From contig NZ_AUFP01000007.1 in NCBI RefSeq assembly GCF_000426565.1, positions 62,001-126,000 on the forward strand: 64,000 nt of DNA, written 5' to 3'. This document shows, piece by piece, positions 29,131 through 37,028 of this stretch. The stretch's first letter is position 1. Each line of letters begins with the position of its first letter. The stretch is from Segatella albensis DSM 11370 = JCM 12258. GTDB lineage: Bacteria; Bacteroidota; Bacteroidia; Bacteroidales; Bacteroidaceae. The position numbers and the translations under genes were made by a program. The notes under the pieces are model-generated. The model was not told the origin of the DNA. It did no database searches and worked only from the letters and a program-made list of their open reading frames with translations.

Positions 29131-29790
29131 ATGGCAAAAAGTAAAGAAAGTAAGCAGAAGAAAGTCAATGTACGCGTCGACTTCACACCAATGGTGGATA
29201 TGTTGATGTTGTTGATTACCTTCTTCATGCTTTGTACCACATTGAGTAAGCCTCAGACCATGGAGCTAACCATGCCAAGTAATGACCAGAACACTCAAGA
29301 GGACCAGAAAAATGAGGCAAAAGCTTCAGAATCTGTTACCTTATATGTCACTGCAGACAACAAGTTGTACTATGGCGAGGGCATTCCTCAATATGACAAC
29401 CCTGCTTGGTTGAAGGAAGCAACATGGGGAAATGCAAAGGATGGTATCCGTACTGTTCTTCGCAACCATGCAACAGAGAATGGAACACGTCCTGTTGAGA
29501 GAATCTCTTTAGCTGTTAAGGAGCTAAACCAGAAGAAGGCTCAAAACCCTAAGATGTATCCTGATAGCATCTATCAGAAGAAACTTAGTGAGCTCAAAGG
29601 TGGTCAGCTTCCTGACGGAGAAAAGATTCCTACTTTGACTATCATTATCAAACCTAGTGATAATGCTACATATAAGAATATGGTCGATGCTCTCGATGAA
29701 ATGCAGATATTGAATATTGGAACCTACGTTATTGACAAGATTAATGACGATGATTTGAGACTTTTGAAATCTCGTAACATTAAGCTTTAA
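29131..29790 (+). CDS. exbD: ExbD/TolR family protein (second copy)
   Basis: A 219-residue ExbD paralogue with VDFTPMVDMLMLLITFFMLCTTL near residue 18; the membrane Asp (MVDML) is conserved. The periplasmic part differs clearly from the first copy and contains a Glu/Gln/Asn-rich linker (about 48-65). The start follows the first exbD stop by one base, indicating translational coupling, and tonB follows after 29 bases. Confidence 0.9.
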   Translation: MAKSKESKQKKVNVRVDFTPMVDMLMLLITFFMLCTTLSKPQTMELTMPSNDQNTQEDQKNEAKASESVTLYVTADNKLYYGEGIPQYDNPAWLKEATWGNAKDGIRTVLRNHATENGTRPVERISLAVKELNQKKAQNPKMYPDSIYQKKLSELKGGQLPDGEKIPTLTIIIKPSDNATYKNMVDALDEMQILNIGTYVIDKINDDDLRLLKSRNIKL

Positions 29791-29819
29791 TATAACGTAA
29801 AACAATTAAAACAAGAAAA

Positions 29820-30665
29820 ATGGCAAAAATAGATTTATATGATCCTAAATGGGTCGACTTGGTGTTCGCCGACAAGAACAAAGCATATGGTGCCTACAAG
29901 CTCCGTATGGGAACTTCTGGTCGTAACATCAAAGCCTTAACAATCTTGGTAGTAGCTGCACTTCTGATTGGTGGATTCCTTGTTTATAAGATTCAAAAGC
30001 AAAAAGCTGATGAAGCTGCTCAAGCACGTCTCGAAGCTCTACAACTTTCTAAGCTTCAGGAACAAGCAAAGAAGAGAGAGAAGAAAGATGTTGTTAAGCC
30101 AAAGGTTGAACCTAAAAAGGAAATTCCAGTAGCACGTCAAACTCAGAAATTTACAGCACCTGTCATCAAGAAAGATGAACTCGTAAAAGAGGAAAATCAG
30201 GTTAAGCAGATGGACCAGTTGGACGCAAAGGTAGCAGTAGGTACAGAGAACGTAAAAGGTACTACTGACCGTACTGTTGAAGCAGTACGTAATGATATTG
30301 CCGTAGGTACTCCTCCTCCACCACCAGCTCCAAAACCAGAAGTAAGCAATAAGGTATTCGATATGGTAGAGCAGATGCCTTCTTACCCAGGTGGTACCGG
30401 TGCTTTGATGTCTTACCTTAACAGCAACATCAAATATCCTGTTGTTGCACAAGAGAATGGAGTACAAGGACGTGTTATCGTAGGCTTTGTTGTTGAGCGC
30501 GATGGTTCTATTACTGATGTAAATATTTTGAAGTCAGTAGACCCATCTCTAGATCGTGAAGCAGCACGTGTTGTACGTAGCATGCCACGCTGGACTCCTG
30601 GTAAACAGAATGGTCAGGCTGTACGTGTGAAATATAACGTACCTGTAACTTTCAGATTACAGTAA
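29820..30665 (+). CDS. tonB: TonB energy-transducing protein
   Basis: A 281-residue TonB. Seen: the Bacteroidota-type cytoplasmic start DLYDPKWVDLVFADKNKAYGAY, one membrane helix (about 40-58), a Lys/Glu/Ala/Gln coiled segment, a proline-rich linker (VKPKVEPKKEIP and PPPPPAPKPE) that spans the periplasm, and a C-terminal domain (about 185-281) with YPGGTGALMSYL, GRVIVGFVVERDGSI and VTFRLQ that contacts receptor TonB boxes. With ExbB and the two ExbDs it forms a complete energy module for receptors such as the one at 20446. Two bases separate it from the lipoprotein at 30668. Confidence 0.93.
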   Translation: MAKIDLYDPKWVDLVFADKNKAYGAYKLRMGTSGRNIKALTILVVAALLIGGFLVYKIQKQKADEAAQARLEALQLSKLQEQAKKREKKDVVKPKVEPKKEIPVARQTQKFTAPVIKKDELVKEENQVKQMDQLDAKVAVGTENVKGTTDRTVEAVRNDIAVGTPPPPPAPKPEVSNKVFDMVEQMPSYPGGTGALMSYLNSNIKYPVVAQENGVQGRVIVGFVVERDGSITDVNILKSVDPSLDREAARVVRSMPRWTPGKQNGQAVRVKYNVPVTFRLQ

Positions 30666-30667
30666 TA

Positions 30668-31630
30668 ATGAAAAGAACATTATCTTACATATTAGTAGGA
30701 TTAACACTGTCTACTATTTTCTTGTTCTCTGCCTGTGGCGGGAACAAGAAAAAAAGTAGTAGAACAGATACACCGACGTCAGGGACGATAACATTCGTCT
30801 CTGACGAAAGTTTTAGTCCCATTATCGAAGAAGAACGCCAACAGTTCGAATTTGAATATCCTAAAGCACATTTAAAATCTATTTATACTGATGAGATAAC
30901 AGGTTTTAAGATGCTGGAAGGTATGAAAACCTGTTTGCTTATAACATCAAGAGGATTATCAGATGGGCAAATTGCATATTTCAAGTCCAAGAATATTATT
31001 CCTCAGGTATTCCCTATTGGCTACGATGGCTTAGCGCTAATTGTAAACCGAGCAAATAATGATACTTGCATCACCGTGAACAACGTGAAGAAGATTTTGC
31101 TTGGCCAGGCTACAAAATGGAGTGATATAAATCCGGGTAGCAAAAGAGGAGATATTGAGGTAGTGTTTGACAATAGAGCAAGTGCTACTTTACATTATGT
31201 TGAGGATTCTATCTTAGGAGGAAAACACATAACAAGTCCATCGGTATTTGCTGCAAAGAATAGTAAAGCCGTTATCGACTACGTTGATAAGACTCCAAAT
31301 GCTATTGGAATCATAGGTTCCAATTGGCTAAATGATAAGAGAGATTCCACAAACACAACATTTAAGAAGAATATTCATGTTATGTCGGTATCAATAGCCA
31401 AAAAGGCTACTCCAATGAACAGTTGGAAACCATACCAGGCATACTTACTGGATGGACGATACCCATTCGTAAGAACACTATATTGTAATGTGGTAGACCC
31501 AAGCAAAGCACTGCCATGGAGTTTCGCCAACTACATTACGAACCCTAGAGGACAGTTGATTATCTTTAAATCAGGCCTATTACCCTATCGTGGCGATATA
31601 ACTATAAAAACTGTCGATGTTAAGAGATAA
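30668..31630 (+). CDS. PstS-like substrate-binding lipoprotein
   Basis: A 320-residue lipoprotein (signal ending LFSAC, Cys near 23) of the periplasmic-binding-protein-like superfamily (PstS type): GTITFVSDESFSPIIEEE, a central VFPIGYDGLALIVNR, KILLGQATKWSDI and a C-terminal FANYITNPRGQLIIFKSGLLP. These are landmarks of phosphate-binding PstS, but the phosphate-loop residues are not obvious and no PstCAB transporter is near. Being two bases behind tonB, it is probably co-transcribed with the Ton module. Its ligand, if any, is unknown. Confidence 0.82.
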   Translation: MKRTLSYILVGLTLSTIFLFSACGGNKKKSSRTDTPTSGTITFVSDESFSPIIEEERQQFEFEYPKAHLKSIYTDEITGFKMLEGMKTCLLITSRGLSDGQIAYFKSKNIIPQVFPIGYDGLALIVNRANNDTCITVNNVKKILLGQATKWSDINPGSKRGDIEVVFDNRASATLHYVEDSILGGKHITSPSVFAAKNSKAVIDYVDKTPNAIGIIGSNWLNDKRDSTNTTFKKNIHVMSVSIAKKATPMNSWKPYQAYLLDGRYPFVRTLYCNVVDPSKALPWSFANYITNPRGQLIIFKSGLLPYRGDITIKTVDVKR

Positions 31631-31704
31631 TAAAAATATAAACTTTCTAAGATGTTAAACGTCTTACCAATAAATACATATTGTATTCATCAAAGAAATT
31701 GATT

Positions 31705-33111
31705 ATGAAAACAAAGAAATATTTATTAGCTGGCGCCTTGGTACTAAGTTTATCAACTCCAGTAATGGCACAGGATGTAAATTTCAAAAATTTACTAACT
31801 CCTATTGAGCAAGCTTTAAAAGCTGACCCTAATAATGCAGAAGCGGGGAAAGACCTCATTAAGAATTACAAGAAGACATTTAAGAAAGATCCAAAAGCAT
31901 TGGTAGCACTTGGAAACATCTTTGCGATGAACAAGAAATATGCTGAAGCTGAGGAGATGGCAAATCTTGCAATCGCTAAGAATAAGAATTTCGGTGATGC
32001 TTATATCCTTTTAGGTGACATTCAAGTAATGAAAGACAACGGTGGTGATGCTGCAAGTTGGTATCAGCAGGCCATGATCATGGATCCAAAGAATCCTCAG
32101 GGATACATGAGCTACTCACGTATCTATCAGAAAGTCGATCCAGAAGAGTCTGCTAAGGCTCTGTTGAAGTTACAGGAAGTTCGTCCAGATTTCCCTATCA
32201 ATGCAGAAACTGCAAATACATTCTACACAGGACAGAAATATGACAAGGCTGTAGAATACTTCAACAAGTGCGACATTAACACTTTGTCAGAATACTATCT
32301 GTTCGAGTATGCTGTATCAGCTTACATGAATAACAACAAAGACAAGAGTTTCGAAGTAGCACAATTCGGTATTAACAAATACCCTAGTGACATCTCTTTC
32401 TATAGAGTTTCTATGTGGGACGCTGTTGACTTACAGAAATATGACGAGGCTTTGAAGAATGCAAAACTCGTTATTGAAAACGATACAGTAAAGAAATCTG
32501 CACGTGACTATACATACTATGGATTAGCTTTAAAAGGTGCAACACAATATGATGCTGCAGTAGAAGCTTTCAAGAAAGCCTTTGAACTAAACAACAAAGA
32601 CTTCAAGCCATATCAGTATATCTCAGAAGTATATACAGCAGCAGGAAAAGAGGACGAGGCACTTGAATGGAGTCAGAAATATATGGATAATAGTGAGAAT
32701 ACAACTCCATCAGACTTTGCTAAACTCGCTAACATCTATATACAGAAAGTAAAGAAGAACGATCATAAGCAAGCTAACTTTGACAAAGCCATTGCTATCT
32801 ATGAAAATATGGCTAAGAAATGGCCTTCTTTGCAGAACTGGGCATACCTACAGGCTGGTATCCAAGGTACTTCTTGTGGCTTCGATGACAAGGGTGCAGA
32901 ATATCTCTTGAAGATAATCAATAACCTTGAACCTAATAAGGACAACCTAAGCGCTGATGACAAGGGTACTTTGATTTCTGCATTGCAAAATATTGGTTAC
33001 TACTATTGGGGTACTAAGAATAATCTAGAGGAAGCAAAACCATATTATCAGAAACTTCTTGAACTTAGTCCAGATGACAAGAATGCAAAGGCAGCTCTTG
33101 GAATTGAATAA
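31705..33111 (+). CDS. Exported tetratricopeptide-repeat protein
   Basis: A 468-residue protein with a signal peptide (MKTKKYLLAGALVLSLSTPVMA) and repeated TPR-like helices through most of its length, for example AEEMANLAIAKNKNFGDAYILLGDI, YDAAVEAFKKAFELNNKDF and the C-terminal AKPYYQKLLELSPDDKNAKAALG. It is probably a periplasmic or membrane-associated scaffold. It lies 74 bases after the PstS-like gene on the same strand and ends at a terminator, so it may be the last gene of the exbB-tonB transcript. A TTG at 31681 is in frame, but ATG 31705 gives the proper signal peptide. Confidence 0.87.
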   Translation: MKTKKYLLAGALVLSLSTPVMAQDVNFKNLLTPIEQALKADPNNAEAGKDLIKNYKKTFKKDPKALVALGNIFAMNKKYAEAEEMANLAIAKNKNFGDAYILLGDIQVMKDNGGDAASWYQQAMIMDPKNPQGYMSYSRIYQKVDPEESAKALLKLQEVRPDFPINAETANTFYTGQKYDKAVEYFNKCDINTLSEYYLFEYAVSAYMNNNKDKSFEVAQFGINKYPSDISFYRVSMWDAVDLQKYDEALKNAKLVIENDTVKKSARDYTYYGLALKGATQYDAAVEAFKKAFELNNKDFKPYQYISEVYTAAGKEDEALEWSQKYMDNSENTTPSDFAKLANIYIQKVKKNDHKQANFDKAIAIYENMAKKWPSLQNWAYLQAGIQGTSCGFDDKGAEYLLKIINNLEPNKDNLSADDKGTLISALQNIGYYYWGTKNNLEEAKPYYQKLLELSPDDKNAKAALGIE

Positions 33112-33127
33112 ACAAAATAAATAAGAT

Positions 33128-33159
33128 AAAAAAGAGATTCAATTTGAATCTCTTTTTTT
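33128..33159 (+). terminator. Intrinsic terminator after the TPR gene
   Basis: Stem AAAAAAGAGATTC with GAATCTCTTTTTT around AATTT; T7 follows. Located 20 bases after the TPR stop. Confidence 0.85.
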
Positions 33160-33175
33160 ATACCCCCATCATTAT

Positions 33176-33206
33176 AAAAGGCGACCTAAATTAGGCCGCC
33201 TTTTTA
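33176..33206 (-). terminator. Terminator after the ferredoxin gene (near-symmetric)
   Basis: AAAAGGCG-A-CCTAA pairs with TTAGG-C-CGCCTTTTT with one A-C mismatch. It has A and T runs on both sides, so it can act in both directions between the convergent TPR and ferredoxin genes. Confidence 0.75.
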
Positions 33207-33236
33207 TTCTTCTATGTAACTAAAAGTATGCTTCTA

Positions 33237-33404
33237 TTAAGGAAGGCTGATAGCCTCGTTAGGACAAACATCAGCACAAGTACCACACTCTGTGCAAACA
33301 TCTGGATTAATAGAATACTTTTCGCCCTCTGAAATTGCGCCAGATGGGCACTCATCGATACATGTACCACAAGCGATACAATCATCACCAATTACGTAAG
33401 CCAT
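33237..33404 (-). CDS. 2[4Fe-4S] ferredoxin
   Basis: A 55-residue bacterial-type ferredoxin with two cluster motifs, CIACGTCIDECP near residue 9 and CTECGTCADVCP near 37, each binding one [4Fe-4S] cluster. It is a soluble low-potential electron carrier, for example for pyruvate oxidoreductase in anaerobes. The frame is open to 33461, but the promoter at 33473-33504 and the family N-terminus AYVIGDDC favour ATG 33404. Single-gene unit. Confidence 0.96.
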   Translation of the reverse strand: MAYVIGDDCIACGTCIDECPSGAISEGEKYSINPDVCTECGTCADVCPNEAISLP

Positions 33405-33472
33405 AATTAAATAATTTATTGTTAATAATATTGTTTCTATCAATATGGGGAAGCCCCCCATTTTGCATGATG

Positions 33473-33504
33473 CAAAGATAATAATATTTTTCGTAATACC
33501 TAAA
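33473..33504 (-). promoter_or_regulatory. Promoter for the ferredoxin gene
   Basis: Minus-strand -7 TATCTTTG (33480 to 33473) and a -33-like TTTA (33504 to 33501) with a 20-bp spacer. It leaves a leader of about 60 bases. A GGGGGGCTTCCCC-type inverted repeat lies in that leader (33446-33458). Confidence 0.6.
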
Positions 33505-33666
33505 ATTAAGTATACATTTTTATATAATTTATACGATATCCAATTATTTAGGTAATATATAGCCGATAAAATGTATCTGCAAATGATGAATGAGCCACTA
33601 CAACAGAAAAGTAAAGATTGAAAGAAGTTTTAAACAATAGAATAGAAACAAATACGTTATCTAACC

Positions 33667-34392
33667 ATGAAAAGATTCATTGGTATAATCATACTATCAG
33701 CACTATTCTTAAGCATCAAGGCACAAGAAAGGATTGTACAAAACAAGCCTTATATAGACCTACGCCCTATCCATTTCGGAGTATTAGTAGGCAGTCACTT
33801 ACAAGATATAGAATTCAATAATGTCGGACTACAGCGTATCACAGATGACAACACCGATCCCAAACAAGTTGTCATATCAACAGACCAAGACAGATGGGAT
33901 ATGGGGTTCACCGTTGGCCTGTTAGGAGAAGTAAGGCTTAACACCTATCTACAATTTAGATGGACACCAGCAATGTATTTCGGTACACGACACATAAAAT
34001 TCGTAAACCATTCAGATGCAATTGAAAAAAGACAAGAAATCAAATCTACATACATTTCGTCAGCCTTTGATCTCATTGCCGCAGCTCCCAGATTCAACAA
34101 TCATCGCCCATACGTATTGATTGGACTTAATCCTATGTTAAATCTGAATAATACCAACGACAGTTATATAAAACTCAAAAAATATGATTGCTATACAGAG
34201 ATTGGTGTTGGCTGTGACCTTTACCTCCCATACTTCAAACTTCGTCCGGAGTTGAAATTCATGTATAGCCTGATAAATTCATTAGACACAAAACATGGCA
34301 ACAAACTAAGAGACCCTAGTATGCTGCCATATACCAATTCTATTAATAAAGCTCGATCAAAAATACTAGCCCTTACTTTTTACTTCGAGTAA
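33667..34392 (+). CDS. porT: PorT-like outer-membrane beta-barrel protein
   Basis: A 241-residue exported protein (signal MKRFIGIIILSALFLSIKAQ) with alternating beta-strand patterns and the opening YIDLRPIHFGVLVGSHLQDI, LRLN-YLQFRWTP-type strand and a terminal aromatic (TFYFE), as in PorT/SprT outer-membrane proteins of the type IX secretion system. PorT helps build that secretion machine in Porphyromonas and Flavobacterium. The assignment is from pattern and size only; a generic OMP_b-brl_2 protein is the alternative. Its last 20 bases overlap the convergent gene at 34373. Confidence 0.72.
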   Translation: MKRFIGIIILSALFLSIKAQERIVQNKPYIDLRPIHFGVLVGSHLQDIEFNNVGLQRITDDNTDPKQVVISTDQDRWDMGFTVGLLGEVRLNTYLQFRWTPAMYFGTRHIKFVNHSDAIEKRQEIKSTYISSAFDLIAAAPRFNNHRPYVLIGLNPMLNLNNTNDSYIKLKKYDCYTEIGVGCDLYLPYFKLRPELKFMYSLINSLDTKHGNKLRDPSMLPYTNSINKARSKILALTFYFE

Positions 34393-35227
34393 GATCTAAA
34401 ACAAGTTTACCGACGAAGATTCCATGCTTACCATTCTGATCGATGCCAACATCCTTTCCATCCAAGTTCTTTCGATATTCTAACTGCTTCAGATAAGTAT
34501 GAGAATGACCGCCAAGAACCAGATCTATGTTTCTGGTACCCTCTACTAACTTAACATCATCATCTCCTCCAATGTTAAAGCCTAAGTGAGAAATACAGAT
34601 TACAAGATCACATTTCTTTTTTTTCTTCAGGAAAGTTGCCATCTTCCCCCCCACTTCCACAGGATTCAGATATTTAATAGGACCATAATTTTTAGTAGAG
34701 ACAAGACCAGCCAACTTTGGACAAAGTGCAAATAAACCAATCTTTACACCATTACGCTTGATAATAGCCCAAGGCTTTACAATGTCCTTCAACTTCGTAC
34801 CAGAGAAATCATAATTTGAACATAAGATTGGAAATTTAGCTTTCTTAAAGATACGAACCATATTATCCATTCCAAAATCGAACTCATGATTTCCTATCGT
34901 AGCAGCATCATATCCCATCTCATTCATCAGGCCAATCTCAACATCACCTTTATAGAGAGTATAATAAGGAGACCCCTGAGAAAAATCACCACTATCAAAA
35001 AGCAACAAGTTCGGGTTCTGCGCACGCTGTTCCTTAATCATTGCAACACGACGTACAAAACCTCCACGACCAGCAAACAAAGTATCTGCAAGGCCTTTAC
35101 TTAAAGGCATCACACAGCTATGCGTATCATTCGTATGTAATATCACCAATTGTTTCTGAGCCCAAGCAGATGTAGAAGACATCAGAAGGAAACAAAACAA
35201 AAGAAAAGAATTCAGTTTATTCATCAC
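34373..35227 (-). CDS. 5'-nucleotidase metallophosphatase domain (UshA N-terminal half)
   Basis: A 284-residue exported protein (signal ending SSTSAWAQ) with the two-metal phosphoesterase motifs in order: LHTNDTHS near 31, FDSGDFSQG near 78, IGNHEFDFG near 113, ISHLGF near 205 and GGHSHTY near 237. This corresponds to the catalytic domain of UshA-type 5'-nucleotidases; the substrate-binding C-terminal domain is absent here and is encoded separately by the gene just upstream (35253). Twenty-five bases separate them, so the two halves are probably made together. Its 3' end overlaps the PorT-like gene on the other strand. Confidence 0.92.
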   Translation of the reverse strand: MMNKLNSFLLFCFLLMSSTSAWAQKQLVILHTNDTHSCVMPLSKGLADTLFAGRGGFVRRVAMIKEQRAQNPNLLLFDSGDFSQGSPYYTLYKGDVEIGLMNEMGYDAATIGNHEFDFGMDNMVRIFKKAKFPILCSNYDFSGTKLKDIVKPWAIIKRNGVKIGLFALCPKLAGLVSTKNYGPIKYLNPVEVGGKMATFLKKKKKCDLVICISHLGFNIGGDDDVKLVEGTRNIDLVLGGHSHTYLKQLEYRKNLDGKDVGIDQNGKHGIFVGKLVLDLTRSKK

Positions 35228-35252
35228 ATAAAAAATCTAAGTTCAACATACC

Positions 35253-36017
35253 TTATTTAACAACAATTCGTCCCTCCATCTTCGGGTCAACAGTAATTCC
35301 CTTAGCCATCTGCTCGCGAAAATAATCCATGATAATAAAGCGGGTATCATTTTTCTTCTCCTGTGGAGAAAGAAGATTCCTACCTTTCTTTAAGGCACCA
35401 AGTCCATCATTACCTTGAGCAAGATAATCTATTGTCGCAATACGATAATCTTTGGCAAGATCAACTTCTTCACCATTTACCTTTGCATCCAACAGTTTAC
35501 CATCTTTACTGATTACAAGGTTGACACCATGGTTTATACCTTCACCGCCTCTCTTCGCTATTTGCCCAAACAACTCCAGCAATTCAGAGCCGTTCAATGT
35601 AAGGAAACATATTTTGTTCTCAAACGGAGCAACCTCAACAACATCGCCATAAGTAACTTTTCCCTTGGCAAAAGGAGCACGGATACCACCCATATTATAA
35701 ACAGAAACAACAGGATGTTCATTAAACTCCTTTCCACCCCAGATAAGGATATCAGCCAGAAGATTAGAAATTTCACTTTCAGGCTGATGAGCAGCAACAT
35801 ACTTAGAAATAGTACCAACAACAGGGCTCATAATACTATCTACCTGATGCTGATAAGGTTTTATGAAAGCCACCGCCTTAGCATCCGATGAAGCATCATA
35901 TCTATCATCAACCAATATGCGAGAACGATGAACACCCGTCAACACATAATGAGAAGAACAAGAAGCACCAAATATAAGCATTGATGCCATTGATAAAAAC
36001 ATAAGTTTACTTTGCAT
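35253..36017 (-). CDS. 5'-nucleotidase C-terminal-domain lipoprotein (UshA second half)
   Basis: A 254-residue lipoprotein (MQSKLMFLSMASMLIFGASC, Cys 20) that matches the 5_nucleotid_C domain: SNLLADILIWGG near 86, YNMGGIRAPFAKGKVTYGDV near 110, VAPFENKICFLTLNGSELLELF near 132, and YRIATIDYLAQGNDGL near 193. In UshA this domain binds the nucleotide base. The frame is open to 36044, but a -7 box (36042-36049) covers that Met, so ATG 36017 is used. First gene of a two-gene unit with the metallophosphatase half. Confidence 0.9.
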   Translation of the reverse strand: MQSKLMFLSMASMLIFGASCSSHYVLTGVHRSRILVDDRYDASSDAKAVAFIKPYQHQVDSIMSPVVGTISKYVAAHQPESEISNLLADILIWGGKEFNEHPVVSVYNMGGIRAPFAKGKVTYGDVVEVAPFENKICFLTLNGSELLELFGQIAKRGGEGINHGVNLVISKDGKLLDAKVNGEEVDLAKDYRIATIDYLAQGNDGLGALKKGRNLLSPQEKKNDTRFIIMDYFREQMAKGITVDPKMEGRIVVK

Positions 36018-36041
36018 AATAAGCGAATTTATTTTTCCATG

Positions 36042-36049
36042 CAAAGTTA
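36042..36049 (-). promoter_or_regulatory. -7 box for the split 5'-nucleotidase genes
   Basis: Minus-strand TAACTTTG matches the consensus, 24 bases before ATG 36017; no TTTG at the ideal -33 distance (one lies 12 bp away). Confidence 0.45.
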
Positions 36050-36129
36050 GTAAAAAATAAACAAATACAGTTTCTGATACCTAATTTATAACAAAATAAT
36101 TGTAAAATAGCAAAGTAAGAGCTTGAAAA

Positions 36130-36161
36130 TTTGGAAGTTACGAATAAACTTATTAACTTTG
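36130..36161 (+). promoter_or_regulatory. sigma-ABfr-type promoter for rplS
   Basis: -33 TTTG (36130-36133), 20-bp spacer, -7 TAACTTTG (36154-36161). It gives a leader of about 80 bases before the rplS ATG. Confidence 0.75.
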
Positions 36162-36249
36162 CAACCGCTTTTCGGCCTAACCGCTAGCAGTAGAAGAGTT
36201 ACTTGCAATGTTAGGTTGGAACGACAAACAAATTTAATTATTAAATAAA
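36162..36249 (+). promoter_or_regulatory. Structured 5' leader of rplS
   Basis: The leader contains CCTAAC (36176-36181) pairing with GTTAGG (36210-36215), an outer CAACC (36162-36166) able to pair with GGTTG (36214-36218), and a small CCG-CTTTT-CGG hairpin. These are competing or nested pairings, as expected for ribosomal-protein autoregulation. No known leader family is assigned. Confidence 0.45.
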
Positions 36250-36609
36250 ATGGATTTAATTAAAGTTGCTGAAGAAGCATTTGCAACCGGCAAACAGTTC
36301 CCTGAGTTCAACCCTGGTGATACTATCACTGTCGCTTACAAAATCGTCGAGGGTAACAAGCAGCGTATTCAGCTGTATCGTGGTGTTGTTATCAAGATCT
36401 CTGGTCATGGTGACAAAAAACGTTTTACTGTTCGTAAGATGTCTGGTACCGTAGGTGTAGAGCGTATCTTCCCTCTTGAGTCACCTAACATCGACAGCAT
36501 CGAGGTTAACAAGCGTGGTAAAGTTCGTCGTGCTAAGTTGTACTACCTTCGTAACCTTACTGGTAAGAAGGCTCGTATTGCTGAGAAGAGAACTGTTACA
36601 GGCGAGTAA
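36250..36609 (+). CDS. rplS: 50S ribosomal protein L19
   Basis: A 119-residue L19, located at the 30S-50S interface. Family segments: [52 protein letters not shown] and the basic [23 protein letters not shown]. Length is normal. It is a single-gene unit with its own promoter, leader and terminator; the usual partners rpsP, rimM and trmD are not adjacent. Confidence 0.97.
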   Translation: MDLIKVAEEAFATGKQFPEFNPGDTITVAYKIVEGNKQRIQLYRGVVIKISGHGDKKRFTVRKMSGTVGVERIFPLESPNIDSIEVNKRGKVRRAKLYYLRNLTGKKARIAEKRTVTGE

Positions 36610-36633
36610 TCGTCGGTTGACACGAAAAGAAAT

Positions 36634-36671
36634 AAAAAGAGGTTTTACTCGAAAGAGTAAGACCTCTTTTT
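36634..36671. terminator. Bidirectional terminator between rplS and the 36676 gene
   Basis: A 17-bp stem (36634-36650 with 36655-36671, one G-T pair) capped by a GAAA tetraloop, flanked by A5 and T5. It can stop transcription from both convergent genes; its end is four bases from the stop at 36676. Confidence 0.88.
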
Positions 36672-36675
36672 AATT

Positions 36676-36918
36676 TTAATCACTTTCATAGTTGGATTCT
36701 CCATCATCATCACCACGAAGAGCCTCCTGAAAGTCAGCCCAACTTTGAAACCCCGCAAACAGGGCAATACGGTCTTTCGCTTCAGGCGATAACGAATTAA
36801 GAGACCAATGATGCTTCTTAAAAATTTCTACTATCTTATCCAAATTCTTTTGGACATGAATAGAATCCCCTACTTTCTTCTCAACTTCATCTATCAGAAG
36901 TTTCCAATCCCGTTTCAT
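36676..36918 (-). CDS. Small protein of unknown function
   Basis: An 80-residue protein with no signal peptide or membrane segment. It is mostly helical in pattern (KLLIDEVEKKVGD, DKIVEIFKKHHWSL, FAGFQSWADFQEALRG) and ends in an acidic tail (DDDGESNYESD). I do not recognise the family. A consensus -7 box 24 bases upstream and the shared terminator support a real, separately transcribed gene. Confidence 0.7.
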   Translation of the reverse strand: MKRDWKLLIDEVEKKVGDSIHVQKNLDKIVEIFKKHHWSLNSLSPEAKDRIALFAGFQSWADFQEALRGDDDGESNYESD

Positions 36919-36941
36919 AACCTAACGTAATAAAATATGTG

Positions 36942-36949
36942 CAAAGGTA
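36942..36949 (-). promoter_or_regulatory. -7 box for the 80-residue protein gene
   Basis: Minus-strand TACCTTTG, a perfect -7 match, 24 bases before the ATG at 36918; no clear -33 box. Confidence 0.5.
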
Positions 36950-36993
36950 ACTAATTTTGCAGTTTTCTAGCTATATAATTCGAAGAAAAGTAG

Positions 36994-37001
36994 TAAATTT
37001 G
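36994..37001 (+). promoter_or_regulatory. -7 box for the AICAR transformylase gene
   Basis: TAAATTTG matches the consensus, 27 bases before ATG 37029, and lies inside the upstream extension of the frame, ruling out the more distal start at 36957. Confidence 0.5.
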
Positions 37002-37028
37002 CACAAAGATTTATTTATACCACCTAAA

